64,000 nucleotides of DNA, taken from NCBI GenBank assembly GCA_002394025.1, contig DGSV01000084.1:1-64000 (forward strand). The letters run 5' to 3'. This DNA comes from Bacteroidales bacterium UBA4353 (GTDB taxonomy: Bacteria > Bacteroidota > Bacteroidia > Bacteroidales > Paludibacteraceae). The position numbers and the translations under genes were made by a program. Positions 52,030 through 61,349 of this stretch are shown piece after piece; positions within the stretch are counted from its first letter, which is position 1; the number at the start of each line of letters is the position of its first letter. The notes beneath the pieces are model-generated. The model worked only from the letters and a program-made list of their open reading frames with translations, made no database searches and was not told where the DNA came from.

Positions 52030-52590
52030 TCACATCGTTATTCGCACACTCTCCATCACGCGATGTAGCATGGCTTCTGTTACCGACGATGATGACATAC
52101 CGAAATGCATCTGTAAATTACTTTGATTAAACACAAGAACTATTATTCCTTTGAATACCTTTTTGATTTCAGCGTTTTCAATTGTCAACCTACATAACAC
52201 ACGCTTGATTTTTCCACTATCATCGCGCTCTATCTGAGGCTTGTCAAAAATAAATTGTCCTACGGTCTTATTATTAAAAGATTTCTTAAACTCGTTGACC
52301 AGCAACCCTGCGTCATCATCGGTCATACCAATAAGCTCTTCGACAGATATCTTCATCTGTTCATATTCAACAAAATAACCGAACATATCCGTTGAGAGTG
52401 AATCTTTATCGCCGGTATAATAGTCCACTTCCAACGAAAAAGAGTTACCGTGCCCGGGAGTGAATTTAGTATTTGCCCCTTGGGGATAGTCAAACGACAA
52501 CCTATTATTCTTATACGACGTCCACTGCTCTGCCGAAAGGCACGCGGGGATTAGCATAATGACCAATAGAGAGGCGAGTAGCTTGTTCAT
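52030..52590 (-). CDS. exported protein of unknown function
   Basis: About 186 residues from ATG 52590 (MNKLLASLLVIMLIPACLSAEQW); this start overlaps the stop of the aminopeptidase gene by 4 nt, and a start at 52602 would only lengthen the overlap. Signal peptide ends near residue 20. The mature protein begins WTSYKNNRLSFDYPQGA and has a two-layer alpha/beta pattern reminiscent of PsbP/DcrB-like domains. No function is assigned. Cotranscribed with the Xaa-Pro aminopeptidase. Confidence 0.78.
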   Translation of the reverse strand: MNKLLASLLVIMLIPACLSAEQWTSYKNNRLSFDYPQGANTKFTPGHGNSFSLEVDYYTGDKDSLSTDMFGYFVEYEQMKISVEELIGMTDDDAGLLVNEFKKSFNNKTVGQFIFDKPQIERDDSGKIKRVLCRLTIENAEIKKVFKGIIVLVFNQSNLQMHFGMSSSSVTEAMLHRVMESVRITM

Positions 52591-54359
52591 GATATAGCGC
52601 ATTTAGTTTTTAACCATTGTTGCTCCTCGGCATTGAGATGCGGCGCAAGAGTGTCATACACTCTTCTGTGATATTTTGCCACAAAGGCCTTCTCATCTTC
52701 GGTGAGCATATCATAATTGATGAGATTAATGTCGTAAGGGAATAGCGTCAAGGTCTCAAAACGATAGAAATGAGCGAATTCAGTCGTAATACCTTCTGTC
52801 ACGACAACAAGGTTTTCTATTCTTATTCCCCATTTGCCGGTGCGGTACAACCCCGGTTCGTCGGATATCACCATACCCGGGCGCAACTCCGTGGGGTTAT
52901 TGTCGGTGCGTATATTTTGCGGACCTTCGTGCACATTGAGGAAGTGCCCTACACCATGACCGGTGCCGTGTCCGTAATGAAGCCCGCGCTGCCATAGGTT
53001 ATAACGTGCCAGGATGTCTAACTGATTACCGCGAGTGCCCTCAGGATATTGAGCGGTGGCGATAGCTATATGACCTTTCAGAACCAACGTATAATCCTCA
53101 CGCTGCTCGGCGCTCGGCTCGCCCAACGCCACCGTGCGGGTGATGTCGGTCGTGCCGTCAAGATACTGACCGCCGCTGTCCAACAACAGTATACCGTTCG
53201 GATATACCGTGTAGCACGTTTCCGGCTCTGCCTCATAATGCACTATCGCGCCATGATCCTGATAGCCGGCTATGGTACCGAAACTCTCACAGCGGAAATT
53301 GGCGCCTTGAGAACGGAACTCGCGCAAACGGCGCATGATGTCGCACTCTGTGACAGGGTCTTTGGCTATAGCCGTTTCCAGCCAACGGAAAAAACGCACC
53401 AAAGACACACCATCAGTGACCATGGCACGGCGAAAACCATCGATTTCAACGGCATTTTTGCATGCCTTGAGAAGCAATATTGGGGATGCGGCAAAAATCT
53501 TTTTCACGCCGGCCGGCAACAACGAGTACAGCTCGTAATTAAGCCTGTCGGCATCGATGAGAACACGACTCTCAACGCTAATGGTCTGAACGGCACTATA
53601 GATATTTCCATAAAGATCCATCTTTACGCCACACTGCAGTAAATGTCTGTCAACATCCTTGCTAATCTTACGATTATCAATGTATAACGTACAATCAGTA
53701 GCCGTCAATAGCACATAACTTATTACCACTGGATTATAGTCAACATCCGACCCGCGCAGGTTCAGCAACCATGCTATCTGATCCAAGGCGGAAATAATCA
53801 TAGTGTCAGCACCGTGTTGAGCCATGGCACCACGCACACGCTCTATCTTGCTCTGAACACTCTCACCGGCATATTTCTCGTCAAGAACAATACATTCATT
53901 GAGTGGTACCTCAGGACGGTCAATCCATAGTGGACTTATCAAATCGGCTCCAAACAACTCTATACCGCTGCGTGACAACTCACGCGACATCTGCTCATAT
54001 TCAGCAACGCTATAGAGCATAGCATTCACAGCTACGCGCTGACCTCTACGCAACTGCTTGCCGAGCCATTCGCTCACCGAGGGCGTACCGGGTATGCCAT
54101 CACGATAAAGGTCTATGCCACTACCCTGCAACTGCTGCTCTGCCTGAAGAAAATAACGCGAATCAGTCCACAAACCGGCTTTTGAAGCCGTCACTACAAC
54201 AACACCTGCCGAACCCGTGAAACCGGATATCCAAGGGCGATCCTTCCAACGGTCAGCAACATATTCACTGGCATGAGGATCTGTACTCGGAACTATATAA
54301 GCATCTATACCGGCAACGCACATTGCGTCGCGAAGTAACTGCAAACGTTTAGTAATCAT
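52587..54359 (-). CDS. Xaa-Pro aminopeptidase (M24B)
   Basis: A 590-residue protein with two creatinase-type N-terminal domains (about 1-300) and a C-terminal pita-bread metallopeptidase. The dinuclear metal ligands are present: LLDSGGQYLDGTTDITRT (two Asp), HGTGHGVGHFLNVHEGP (His), ISDEPGLYRTGKWGIRIENL (two Glu). It cleaves N-terminal residues before proline. Cytoplasmic; no signal peptide. A full promoter lies at 54394-54425. Confidence 0.95.
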   Translation of the reverse strand: MITKRLQLLRDAMCVAGIDAYIVPSTDPHASEYVADRWKDRPWISGFTGSAGVVVVTASKAGLWTDSRYFLQAEQQLQGSGIDLYRDGIPGTPSVSEWLGKQLRRGQRVAVNAMLYSVAEYEQMSRELSRSGIELFGADLISPLWIDRPEVPLNECIVLDEKYAGESVQSKIERVRGAMAQHGADTMIISALDQIAWLLNLRGSDVDYNPVVISYVLLTATDCTLYIDNRKISKDVDRHLLQCGVKMDLYGNIYSAVQTISVESRVLIDADRLNYELYSLLPAGVKKIFAASPILLLKACKNAVEIDGFRRAMVTDGVSLVRFFRWLETAIAKDPVTECDIMRRLREFRSQGANFRCESFGTIAGYQDHGAIVHYEAEPETCYTVYPNGILLLDSGGQYLDGTTDITRTVALGEPSAEQREDYTLVLKGHIAIATAQYPEGTRGNQLDILARYNLWQRGLHYGHGTGHGVGHFLNVHEGPQNIRTDNNPTELRPGMVISDEPGLYRTGKWGIRIENLVVVTEGITTEFAHFYRFETLTLFPYDINLINYDMLTEDEKAFVAKYHRRVYDTLAPHLNAEEQQWLKTKCAIS

Positions 54360-54393
54360 ACTTATACAACTTTTTATGCTATTTATTAATCTA

Positions 54394-54425
54394 CAAAGGT
54401 ACTAAAAATAAATCATTTACACAAA
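54394..54425 (-). promoter_or_regulatory. promoter of the Xaa-Pro aminopeptidase gene
   Basis: Minus strand: -33 TTTG (54422-54425), a 20-nt spacer, -7 TACCTTTG (54394-54401). The -33 abuts the aroB stop codon. Confidence 0.8.
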
Positions 54426-55478
54426 TCAGCAATAGAAATCTATTGCCTCGCGTATCAAACTCTCAGGAACTTCACAATTCACATCAGGAACATTGGCACT
54501 ACCATCAAGCAATACCATCCTTATGTGACCATCGCCGATGTTCTTCTTGTCGCGGTACATATATTCTATTATCTTATCCACATCCTTGCAACTATAATCA
54601 AGTAGTCCGAAGGCCTCGCAACAGATATGTCTCAATCTTGCCACCTTTTTGCGGGAATAGCCTTTCATCACATAACTTATATATGCCACCACCGGCAACG
54701 AACGCCCCACGGCTATGCCATGCGGTATGTCGTTACCTCGCTCATGCTCATAGGCTTCTATGCCATGAGCCACTGTGTGCCCCAAATTCAGTATATGACG
54801 ATAACCCGTGTCATGAGGATCACGAGCCACAACGCGGAGCTTGAAGTTCGCGCACTCGGTGATAATTGTCTCTAACTCAGCGCTGTCAATACTCAACACA
54901 TCGTTGCTCCTCACAAATTGCGGCACCGCGCCGCTCATCATCAGCGAGTACTTGACTACCTCGCCGTAGCCGCTCAGCCACTGCTCATTGGGCAACTCTG
55001 ACAATGCCTCCACGCTCACTATCACCGACGCCGGCATGCGCACTACGCCCAACTCGTTCTTCAAACCCATGTAGTTAACGCCGGTCTTACCGCCTATGGA
55101 CGCGTCAACGGCTGCCAACAGCGTCGTGGCTACGTTCACTACACGCAAACCGCGCTTGAAAACGGCACCGGCAAAACCGCCCAAGTCGCTCATACTGCCG
55201 CCGCCAAAATTCAACAGCACGGAACTGCGGGTCAGACCCCCACTCTCCATCGACGACAAACAACCCAGCAGACTCTCCACGCTCTTGCACGACTCGCCGG
55301 CGGGCACGCAATGCTCACCATCAAAACGCACATCACGCAACAACGTGTGAGCCAGCGGCATAGTATGCTCATCAGCCAACAAAAACAACTTGTCGGCACT
55401 CAACTTCGACAACACGCCTGACAACGCTGAAGGCGTGTCCCTGCTTACCAACACTTCATGGCTTTTATTTCCTAGCAT
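54426..55478 (-). CDS. aroB: 3-dehydroquinate synthase
   Basis: 350 residues from ATG 55478 (MLGNKSHEVLVSRD). The open frame extends to 55631, but this would reach upstream of the promoter and exceed the family length. It has the NAD site NFGGGSMSDLGGFAGAVFKRG, TTLLAAVDASIGGKTGVNY, YGEVVKYSLM, and metal ligands in HILNLGHTVAHGIE and IPHGIAVG. It cyclises DAHP to 3-dehydroquinate, upstream of AroE in the same pathway. Divergent from the KDO genes. Confidence 0.94.
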   Translation of the reverse strand: MLGNKSHEVLVSRDTPSALSGVLSKLSADKLFLLADEHTMPLAHTLLRDVRFDGEHCVPAGESCKSVESLLGCLSSMESGGLTRSSVLLNFGGGSMSDLGGFAGAVFKRGLRVVNVATTLLAAVDASIGGKTGVNYMGLKNELGVVRMPASVIVSVEALSELPNEQWLSGYGEVVKYSLMMSGAVPQFVRSNDVLSIDSAELETIITECANFKLRVVARDPHDTGYRHILNLGHTVAHGIEAYEHERGNDIPHGIAVGRSLPVVAYISYVMKGYSRKKVARLRHICCEAFGLLDYSCKDVDKIIEYMYRDKKNIGDGHIRMVLLDGSANVPDVNCEVPESLIREAIDFYC

Positions 55479-55502
55479 AACGGACTTGTTTCTATCAAAC
55501 AG

Positions 55503-55510
55503 CAAAATTA
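55503..55510 (-). promoter_or_regulatory. -7 box of aroB
   Basis: Minus-strand TAATTTTG, with a TTTG 23 nt further upstream (55534-55537). It gives a leader of about 18 nt and supports the ATG at 55478. Confidence 0.6.
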
Positions 55511-55564
55511 CGCCTTTTTTGCCAATTTCACGGCAAAAAAACGCAAGAATTTTCCTTAACAGCG

Positions 55565-55587
55565 ATTTCACACTTGCTGTGTGAAAT
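55565..55587. promoter_or_regulatory. palindrome over the kdsA -33 position
   Basis: ATTTCACAC, TTGCT, GTGTGAAAT: perfect 9-bp arms. The loop contains a TTG 19 nt before the kdsA -7 box, the place expected for -33, so a protein bound here would occlude the promoter. Confidence 0.6.
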
Positions 55588-55595
55588 TTTATTGT

Positions 55596-55603
55596 TAACT
55601 TTG
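55596..55603 (+). promoter_or_regulatory. -7 box of the KDO operon
   Basis: TAACTTTG, 41 nt before the ATG at 55645. Confidence 0.7.
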
Positions 55604-55644
55604 CTAAAATTGGATGAGTAGCCCCAAACAAGATTTATATCATC

Positions 55645-56985
55645 ATGAAAGTACAAATATCAGACATCGTCATCGGCGGTGACCGCTTCGTTCTCATCGC
55701 CGGACCATGCAGCATAGAGTCTGAAGATATGTGTATGCTCGTAGCCAAGCACCTTAAGCAAGTATGCTCGCAACTCGGCATACCATACATCTTCAAAGCA
55801 TCATTTGATAAGGCCAACCGCACTTCAAAAGACGCACCTCGCGGTATAGGTATGGAACGGGGACTGAAAATTCTTAAAAAAGTAAAAGAAGAGGTAGGAG
55901 TACCAATCTTGACCGATGTCCACGAATGCTGGCAGTGCCAACAAGTGGCACAAGTGGCGGATATTCTGCAAATACCGGCTTTCCTGTGCCGACAGACTGA
56001 CCTGCTCGTGGCTGCCGCAAAAACCGGCAAAGTGGTCAATATCAAGAAAGGACAGTTCCTCGCACCATGGGATATGACTAATGTCGTGGATAAGATACGT
56101 GACATGGCACCCGACAAAATCCTCGTCACTGAACGCGGAACATCATTCGGATACAACAACCTCGTTGTCGATATGACATCTCTCGTGGAACTGCGGCGTT
56201 GCGGGGTTCCCGTGGTGTTCGACGCCACACATTCAGTACAAAAACCCGGCGGAATGGGAGGCAGTACAGGGGGCAACAGAGATATGGTGCCACACCTCAT
56301 CAGAGCCGCGCTTGCGGTAGGAGTCGATGCCATATTTGCCGAAATACACCCTGACCCCGAACACGCATGGAGCGACGGACCTAATCAACTGCGACTGCAA
56401 GATGCCGAAAAAATACTGACAATGGCTGTTAAGTACGATGCCATAACAAAAGGATATACGGCGCAAAATAATGCGCAAAATACGATGAAATCGCCGATTA
56501 TGAAACACGACATAAAACTCGTGCTCACAGACGTTGATGGCGTACTAACCGACGGAGGCATGTACTACACAGCACAAGGCGACACCATGAAACGCTTCAA
56601 CGTCATTGACGGAATGGGAATGAAAATGCTGCAACAGGCAGGCATCAAAGTAGGCATCATAACAGGAGAAACAACCGACATTGTACGCTCACGAGTCGAA
56701 AAACTCAAACTTGACTTCCTATTCATGGGCAAAGGCTTTGCCGACAAACTACATACCGCGGAAGACATCTGCCGCGACATGGGCATCACGATGGATAATG
56801 TGGCATACATCGGCGACGACGTGAACTGCATAAACATCCTAAGGGCGGCAGGTCTTGCGGCATGCCCGGCAAACGCCTTACCACAAGTGAAGACCATAGA
56901 AGGAATTATACAACTGAAAAAACAAGGCGGACAAGGAGCCTTCCGGGAACTCGCGGACTTTATTCTTAAAGATAAACAAAGATAA
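55645..56985 (+). CDS. kdsA: KdsA-KdsC fusion: KDO-8-phosphate synthase plus KDO-8-phosphate phosphatase
   Basis: 446 residues without a stop between two complete enzymes. Residues 1 to about 275 are Kds[81 protein letters not shown]. After a linker rich in Asn/Gln and Met (about 276-286), residues 287-446 are a KdsC-type HAD phosphatase: [16 protein letters not shown] (catalytic Asp pair), GIITGETT, a Lys in [10 protein letters not shown], and [13 protein letters not shown]. The fusion would make KDO-8-P from arabinose 5-phosphate and PEP and then dephosphorylate it. The next gene makes arabinose 5-phosphate. The linker contains in-frame Met codons where a separate kdsC once may have started. 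Confidence 0.93.
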   Translation: MKVQISDIVIGGDRFVLIAGPCSIESEDMCMLVAKHLKQVCSQLGIPYIFKASFDKANRTSKDAPRGIGMERGLKILKKVKEEVGVPILTDVHECWQCQQVAQVADILQIPAFLCRQTDLLVAAAKTGKVVNIKKGQFLAPWDMTNVVDKIRDMAPDKILVTERGTSFGYNNLVVDMTSLVELRRCGVPVVFDATHSVQKPGGMGGSTGGNRDMVPHLIRAALAVGVDAIFAEIHPDPEHAWSDGPNQLRLQDAEKILTMAVKYDAITKGYTAQNNAQNTMKSPIMKHDIKLVLTDVDGVLTDGGMYYTAQGDTMKRFNVIDGMGMKMLQQAGIKVGIITGETTDIVRSRVEKLKLDFLFMGKGFADKLHTAEDICRDMGITMDNVAYIGDDVNCINILRAAGLAACPANALPQVKTIEGIIQLKKQGGQGAFRELADFILKDKQR

Positions 56986-57025
56986 ACAATAACATAGTAC
57001 TTGAAAATCATAGCTAAAACATATC

Positions 57026-57982
57026 ATGGATTTCGCAAAACATTCCAAAGAAATAATCGCTGACGAGCTTGTTCAGTTACAAAACATGGCCGACAACATC
57101 GGCGATGAAATGAACCGCGCTGTAGAGATGATATACGGCTGCCAAGGCAAAGTCGTGGTGCTGGGAATTGGTAAAACAGGTATCATAGGGCATAAAATCG
57201 CCGCGTCATTGGCTTCAACAGGTACTCCCTCATTCTTTATCAATGCCGCGGAAGCCATGCATGGCGACCTGGGAATGGTGGCAAAAGGCGATATCGCAAT
57301 TCTTGTGAGCCACTCAGGAAGCACACACGAAATTCTTAACATCCTGCAACCTCTCAAAAAAATAGGTGCACGCATCATAGCAATCACCGGAAACCTCAAC
57401 TCACGACTCGCACGCGAGGCGGAAGTGGTGCTCAGCGTAGCCGTTGACCATGAGGTATGCCCTCTCAACCTCGCGCCTACAACTTCTACAACAGCCACAC
57501 TGCTGCTCTCCGACGCACTGGTCGTGTGCCTCATGGAAAGAAGACATTTCACAACACAGGACTTCGCGCTTTACCACCCGGGAGGCGCACTCGGAAGACA
57601 ACTACTCACGCATGTCAGCGACGAAATGAGTCACGAAATACCGCGAGTACAAACAACTACGGCGTTCAAAGATGTCATTTACACCGTAAGTGACAAACGA
57701 AAAGGGTTCGTCATGGTTTATGACCACGATAAAGCCATAGGTATCATCACCGACGGAGATATAAGGCGAGCTGTGCAAAAATTCGACGACATAAAAGAAC
57801 TGCGAGCATCAGACTTCATGACTAAAGGCTTCAAAAGCATACATCAGGACGCACTGCTCACACAAGCCATCACCATGATGGAAATCAATAAGATAACATC
57901 ACTCGCAGTCACTGAAACACCACAAAGTAAGGAACTCATCGGTATCATAACAATTCACGACATACTTACTGTGCCTAAATGA
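57026..57982 (+). CDS. kdsD: arabinose 5-phosphate isomerase (KpsF/KdsD/GutQ family)
   Basis: A 318-residue protein with an N-terminal SIS domain (VVVLGIGKTGIIGHKIAASLASTGTPSFF, VSHSGSTHEILN, NLAPTTSTTATLLLSDAL) and two C-terminal CBS domains (about 205-318). It converts ribulose 5-phosphate to arabinose 5-phosphate, the KdsA substrate. It lies 40 nt after the KdsA-KdsC fusion gene and overlaps the DUF748 gene by 4 nt, so the first three steps of KDO synthesis are in one operon. Confidence 0.95.
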   Translation: MDFAKHSKEIIADELVQLQNMADNIGDEMNRAVEMIYGCQGKVVVLGIGKTGIIGHKIAASLASTGTPSFFINAAEAMHGDLGMVAKGDIAILVSHSGSTHEILNILQPLKKIGARIIAITGNLNSRLAREAEVVLSVAVDHEVCPLNLAPTTSTTATLLLSDALVVCLMERRHFTTQDFALYHPGGALGRQLLTHVSDEMSHEIPRVQTTTAFKDVIYTVSDKRKGFVMVYDHDKAIGIITDGDIRRAVQKFDDIKELRASDFMTKGFKSIHQDALLTQAITMMEINKITSLAVTETPQSKELIGIITIHDILTVPK

Positions 57983-60210
57983 AGAAAACACTGAAAATAC
58001 TGCTCATAACATTAATGGTGATAGTCGCCGTGACACTCATCACGTCAATAACAGCGCACATCGTTCTCACAACAAACATATCACACAAACTGAACCGCGA
58101 CATATCACTCTCAATGGTATATCTCAACCCCTTTACAGGAGCAGTGTACATCAAAGGCCTGCAATGCACCGAACAAGACCAACAGACTGATTTCATGCAT
58201 GCCAATTCGCTATTCGTGCGTATTAACCCCTGCGCCCTGCCTTTCAGGCAAGTAAGAATAGCAAGCATTGATGCCGACGCTCTTTTCGTCAGCATCGTCA
58301 ACCAAGACTCATGCTTTAACTTCTCCGACATTCCTGAACGATTTAAAACAAATAAAAATGACACAATAAAACAACACAACAAAAAGTCATGGGCAATACA
58401 CCTGAACAACATAGAACTCGAACAATCAACGGTAATCTATAGCGCGCCTGCCAAAAACAACAACTGGCGCCTGAGCGATTTTGACTTAACAATACCGGGC
58501 ATACACCTTGCCGGCGACAACTCGGATGCCGGCATTAGCATCGACTTCCCAAACGGAGGAGGAACTCTAAAAGTCAACGGAAGATATAACAAAGCCAAAC
58601 AGGCATTCCAACTCGCCGTGAAAACACAAAACCTCAACGCAAAACACGCATTCCCAATTATCAAAGAACATCTTAACATCCACTCTCTGGAAGCGCTTAT
58701 TGACGGAGACCTAATGGCCAACGGAGCCGTAAACGACCCCATGGCAACCAACATCACGGGAACAATCACTGTAAAAAACATTGACCTAAAAGACACCAGA
58801 CGGCACTCGGCAGTGATATGCCCTCTGATGCACCTCAACGTCAAAAGCATGGCAATGAAAAATATGACGATAGACATCGAAAAAATCAAAATCGACAGCC
58901 TTGCGGTAGATATCGTCAACGAAAAAAACTCCAACACAATAAAAAATATACTGTATAAAGACCCTGATAATGACGAGTCAACACAAACAGCCCAAAATGA
59001 ACCAACTACTGACTATGATGGCAACGAACTCAACATGGACTTCGACAAACTGCGACTGCGCATAGGCGAAATGGACGTGCAGCGATGTGCCGTGAACTAC
59101 GAAGATTACACACTGCCATCCGACTTCAAATACCAAATCACCGGAATAAAAATTCAGGGTAAAGAAGTCGATACGCGCTCAGCCACTAATCATATCATAG
59201 CCGCAGGACAACTGCCCGACGGGGGAAGCATGATGATCAACTGGCGAGGAGCACTGAACCCAATCAAATCAAGCTCAAGAGTGGTAGCGATGCTGAGAAA
59301 TATCAAAATCACAAAATTATCGCCTTGGACAGAATATATGTTCGGATACCCGATAAAAAATGGAACGCTATCAATCAATTCCGATAACACCATCATACAC
59401 GGAAAACTTTCTGTCACAGAACAAATAGACCTCTTCAAACCCGAAGTGGGAAAAAAGAAAAAACGCTACACACCCGTCGTGGCGGACATACCACTCAAGA
59501 TGGCACTCAACCTGCTCACAGACCCCAAAGGATACATCAAGATGGAAGTGCCGGTCGAAGGAGACATCAACTCACCAACGTTTCACCTCTCCGACATCAT
59601 CGGAAAAGCCGTCGGAAGCATACTGCTCAAAGCTACAGCAGCGCCATTCCTGGCTATGGCTAAAGCCAGTAACAAAAACAACGACCTGTCATACATAGCA
59701 ATAAACATCAATATGCCGGACTTCACACTCGACCAGTACGAAAAACTCGACCTCATAGCACAGATGATGACAGAAAACGAAGACCTGCAACTCATTCTCA
59801 CACAACAGTACAACACCAATAACGCCATTGCCGACAGAGCCGTGTTTAACATCAAGAAAGAATACTATGAGTCACGCAACCAAGGCATCGGAAACCTCAC
59901 ACTAATCGACTTGCAAAAGATAACGGCTATCAGGGACAGCGACCGCGACTTTCAAGCTTTCTGCAAATCAAAAATCGGTTCAAAAGGCTCGCTGGCAAAC
60001 AGAGCGGTGAAACATTACGGAGAAGAAAACATAAAAGAACAACTCAGCGAAATTGCCGAACACCGCAATAATTTCGTATTCAGATATCTAACAAAACAAA
60101 AAGACCTTGACGAAGACCGCATCATTATCACTACCGATGAGCAAGACGCGCTAAAAACATTCAAAGGAACCCCAAGATATTGTGTTACGGCAAAAATTCC
60201 TGAAGAATAA
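57979..60210 (+). CDS. DUF748/AsmA-like envelope protein
   Basis: A 743-residue protein anchored by one N-terminal membrane helix (about 7-30). It carries repeated AsmA-like elements: LNPFTGAVYIKGLQ, FVRINPCALPFRQVRIASIDADAL, WRLSDFDLTIPGIHL, and a long repeat-rich middle. The C-terminus has DIPLKMALNLLTDPKGYIKMEVPVEGDI, then a helix-rich end typical of DUF748. AsmA-like proteins bridge the envelope and are implicated in lipid transport or outer-membrane assembly. Cotranscription with KDO genes fits lipopolysaccharide or membrane biogenesis. The exact role is unknown. Confidence 0.88.
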   Translation: MKKTLKILLITLMVIVAVTLITSITAHIVLTTNISHKLNRDISLSMVYLNPFTGAVYIKGLQCTEQDQQTDFMHANSLFVRINPCALPFRQVRIASIDADALFVSIVNQDSCFNFSDIPERFKTNKNDTIKQHNKKSWAIHLNNIELEQSTVIYSAPAKNNNWRLSDFDLTIPGIHLAGDNSDAGISIDFPNGGGTLKVNGRYNKAKQAFQLAVKTQNLNAKHAFPIIKEHLNIHSLEALIDGDLMANGAVNDPMATNITGTITVKNIDLKDTRRHSAVICPLMHLNVKSMAMKNMTIDIEKIKIDSLAVDIVNEKNSNTIKNILYKDPDNDESTQTAQNEPTTDYDGNELNMDFDKLRLRIGEMDVQRCAVNYEDYTLPSDFKYQITGIKIQGKEVDTRSATNHIIAAGQLPDGGSMMINWRGALNPIKSSSRVVAMLRNIKITKLSPWTEYMFGYPIKNGTLSINSDNTIIHGKLSVTEQIDLFKPEVGKKKKRYTPVVADIPLKMALNLLTDPKGYIKMEVPVEGDINSPTFHLSDIIGKAVGSILLKATAAPFLAMAKASNKNNDLSYIAININMPDFTLDQYEKLDLIAQMMTENEDLQLILTQQYNTNNAIADRAVFNIKKEYYESRNQGIGNLTLIDLQKITAIRDSDRDFQAFCKSKIGSKGSLANRAVKHYGEENIKEQLSEIAEHRNNFVFRYLTKQKDLDEDRIIITTDEQDALKTFKGTPRYCVTAKIPEE

Positions 60211-60248
60211 ATCCATAAACTTAATAACTATTACAATTACAAATACTT

Positions 60249-60791
60249 ATGCACACTTACGTTTTTCTTGCCGACGGTTTTGAGGACATAGAAGCCGTGG
60301 CTGCAATCGACATACTGCGACGAGCGGCTGTCGAGGTCAACACAGTGTCAATAACCAATGAGCACTCCGTGACAACCGCTCATGGCATCACCATGCTCGC
60401 CGATACCACCATCGACAAAATCACTATCACAGACAATGACCTGATGCTGTTGCCGGGAGGTATGCCGGGAACTACAAACCTCGCTAAGTGCAAAACACTA
60501 TGCGACATGCTCATAAAACATAATAACGCTCACGGCAAAATAGCAGCCATCTGCGCAGCACCGTCAATACTCGGACAACTCGGCATCCTCAAAGCACATA
60601 CTGCTACATGCTACCCCGGATTTGAAGACCAACTCGGATGCGAATACGACAGCGAACAGGCAGTTGTCGTTTCCGACAATATCATCACCAGCTGCGGACC
60701 GGGACAAGCCATGGCGTTCGCGCTACTAATAGTAGGAACATGGGTCAGCGAAAACACCATGCAAAAACTTATTGAGGATATGCAATTCTGA
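60249..60791 (+). CDS. DJ-1/PfpI family protein
   Basis: A 180-residue DJ-1 type protein with the conserved Glu15 (ADGFEDIEAV) and nucleophile Cys102 (AAICAAPSILGQLGIL), plus LLPGGMPGTTNL and TSCGPGQAMAFAL. Family members act as glyoxalase or deglycase-like protection enzymes. It starts 38 nt after the DUF748 gene. Confidence 0.92.
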   Translation: MHTYVFLADGFEDIEAVAAIDILRRAAVEVNTVSITNEHSVTTAHGITMLADTTIDKITITDNDLMLLPGGMPGTTNLAKCKTLCDMLIKHNNAHGKIAAICAAPSILGQLGILKAHTATCYPGFEDQLGCEYDSEQAVVVSDNIITSCGPGQAMAFALLIVGTWVSENTMQKLIEDMQF

Positions 60792-61291
60792 CAAACATTG
60801 ACTATTTAAGTATTTAAGTTATTTACTATTTGACAATTAACAAACATTTACTATTGGACTATTTACTATTTTGATATTGATTGAGTTATTTAGTCATTGA
60901 GTAATTTGCAAGTACGGACACGCCGCGGCGTGTCCCGCTACTGAGTCAAAAACTCCTCCCCTGTCGAAGAAAGGGGAGGTGCCCGAAGGGCGGAGGGGTA
61001 AAACACATTTACTATTTCACTATTTACTATTTGACTATTGATTGTGTCATTGAGTAATTTAGTAATTAGTAAAATTCGCTTAATTCGTGAACAAAAACAA
61101 TCCGGGTCAAAAACTCCTCCCCTTCCTAAGGCAGGGGAGGAGCGGCTAACGCACTCCTTGCTAGTCAATCCGACTCAAATCTAATGTCTAAACTTCTCAA
61201 CTTCTAAACTTCTAAACTTCTAACAATACATCCCAGAAAAAATCCGAGTCAAATCTAATGTCTCAACTTCTCAACTTCTTAACTTCTAACA
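60792..61291. repeat. non-coding block of dispersed repeats after the DJ-1 gene
   Basis: About 500 nt without a gene. It holds the same modules as 32.4-33.0 kb: TTTAAGTATTTAAGTTATTT strings, a GGACACGCC palindrome at 60916-60935 and a CTCCTCCCCTGTCGAAG module ending GGGCGGAGGGGTAA at 60953-61000. Further along are a variant with CTCCTCCCCTTCCTAAGG at 61116-61143 and two copies of an AATCCGACTCAAATCTAATG-type string followed by short CTTCTAAACTTCTCAA repeats (about 61170-61290). Confidence 0.88.
60916..60935. repeat. GGACACGCC palindrome, copy 4
   Basis: GGACACGCCGCGGCGTGTCC, a perfect 20-nt palindrome. Confidence 0.9.
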
Positions 61292-61328
61292 ATAAAAAAC
61301 AACGCGCCGCAAATCTTGCAGCGCGTTG
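61292..61328 (-). terminator. intrinsic terminator of the 237-residue barrel gene
   Basis: CAACGCGC pairs with GCGCGTTG, and after one mismatch GCAA with TTGC, with T-rich tails on both strands. It lies 21 nt after the stop at 61350. Confidence 0.9.
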
Positions 61329-61349
61329 ATTTTTTATATAACAGGAATA

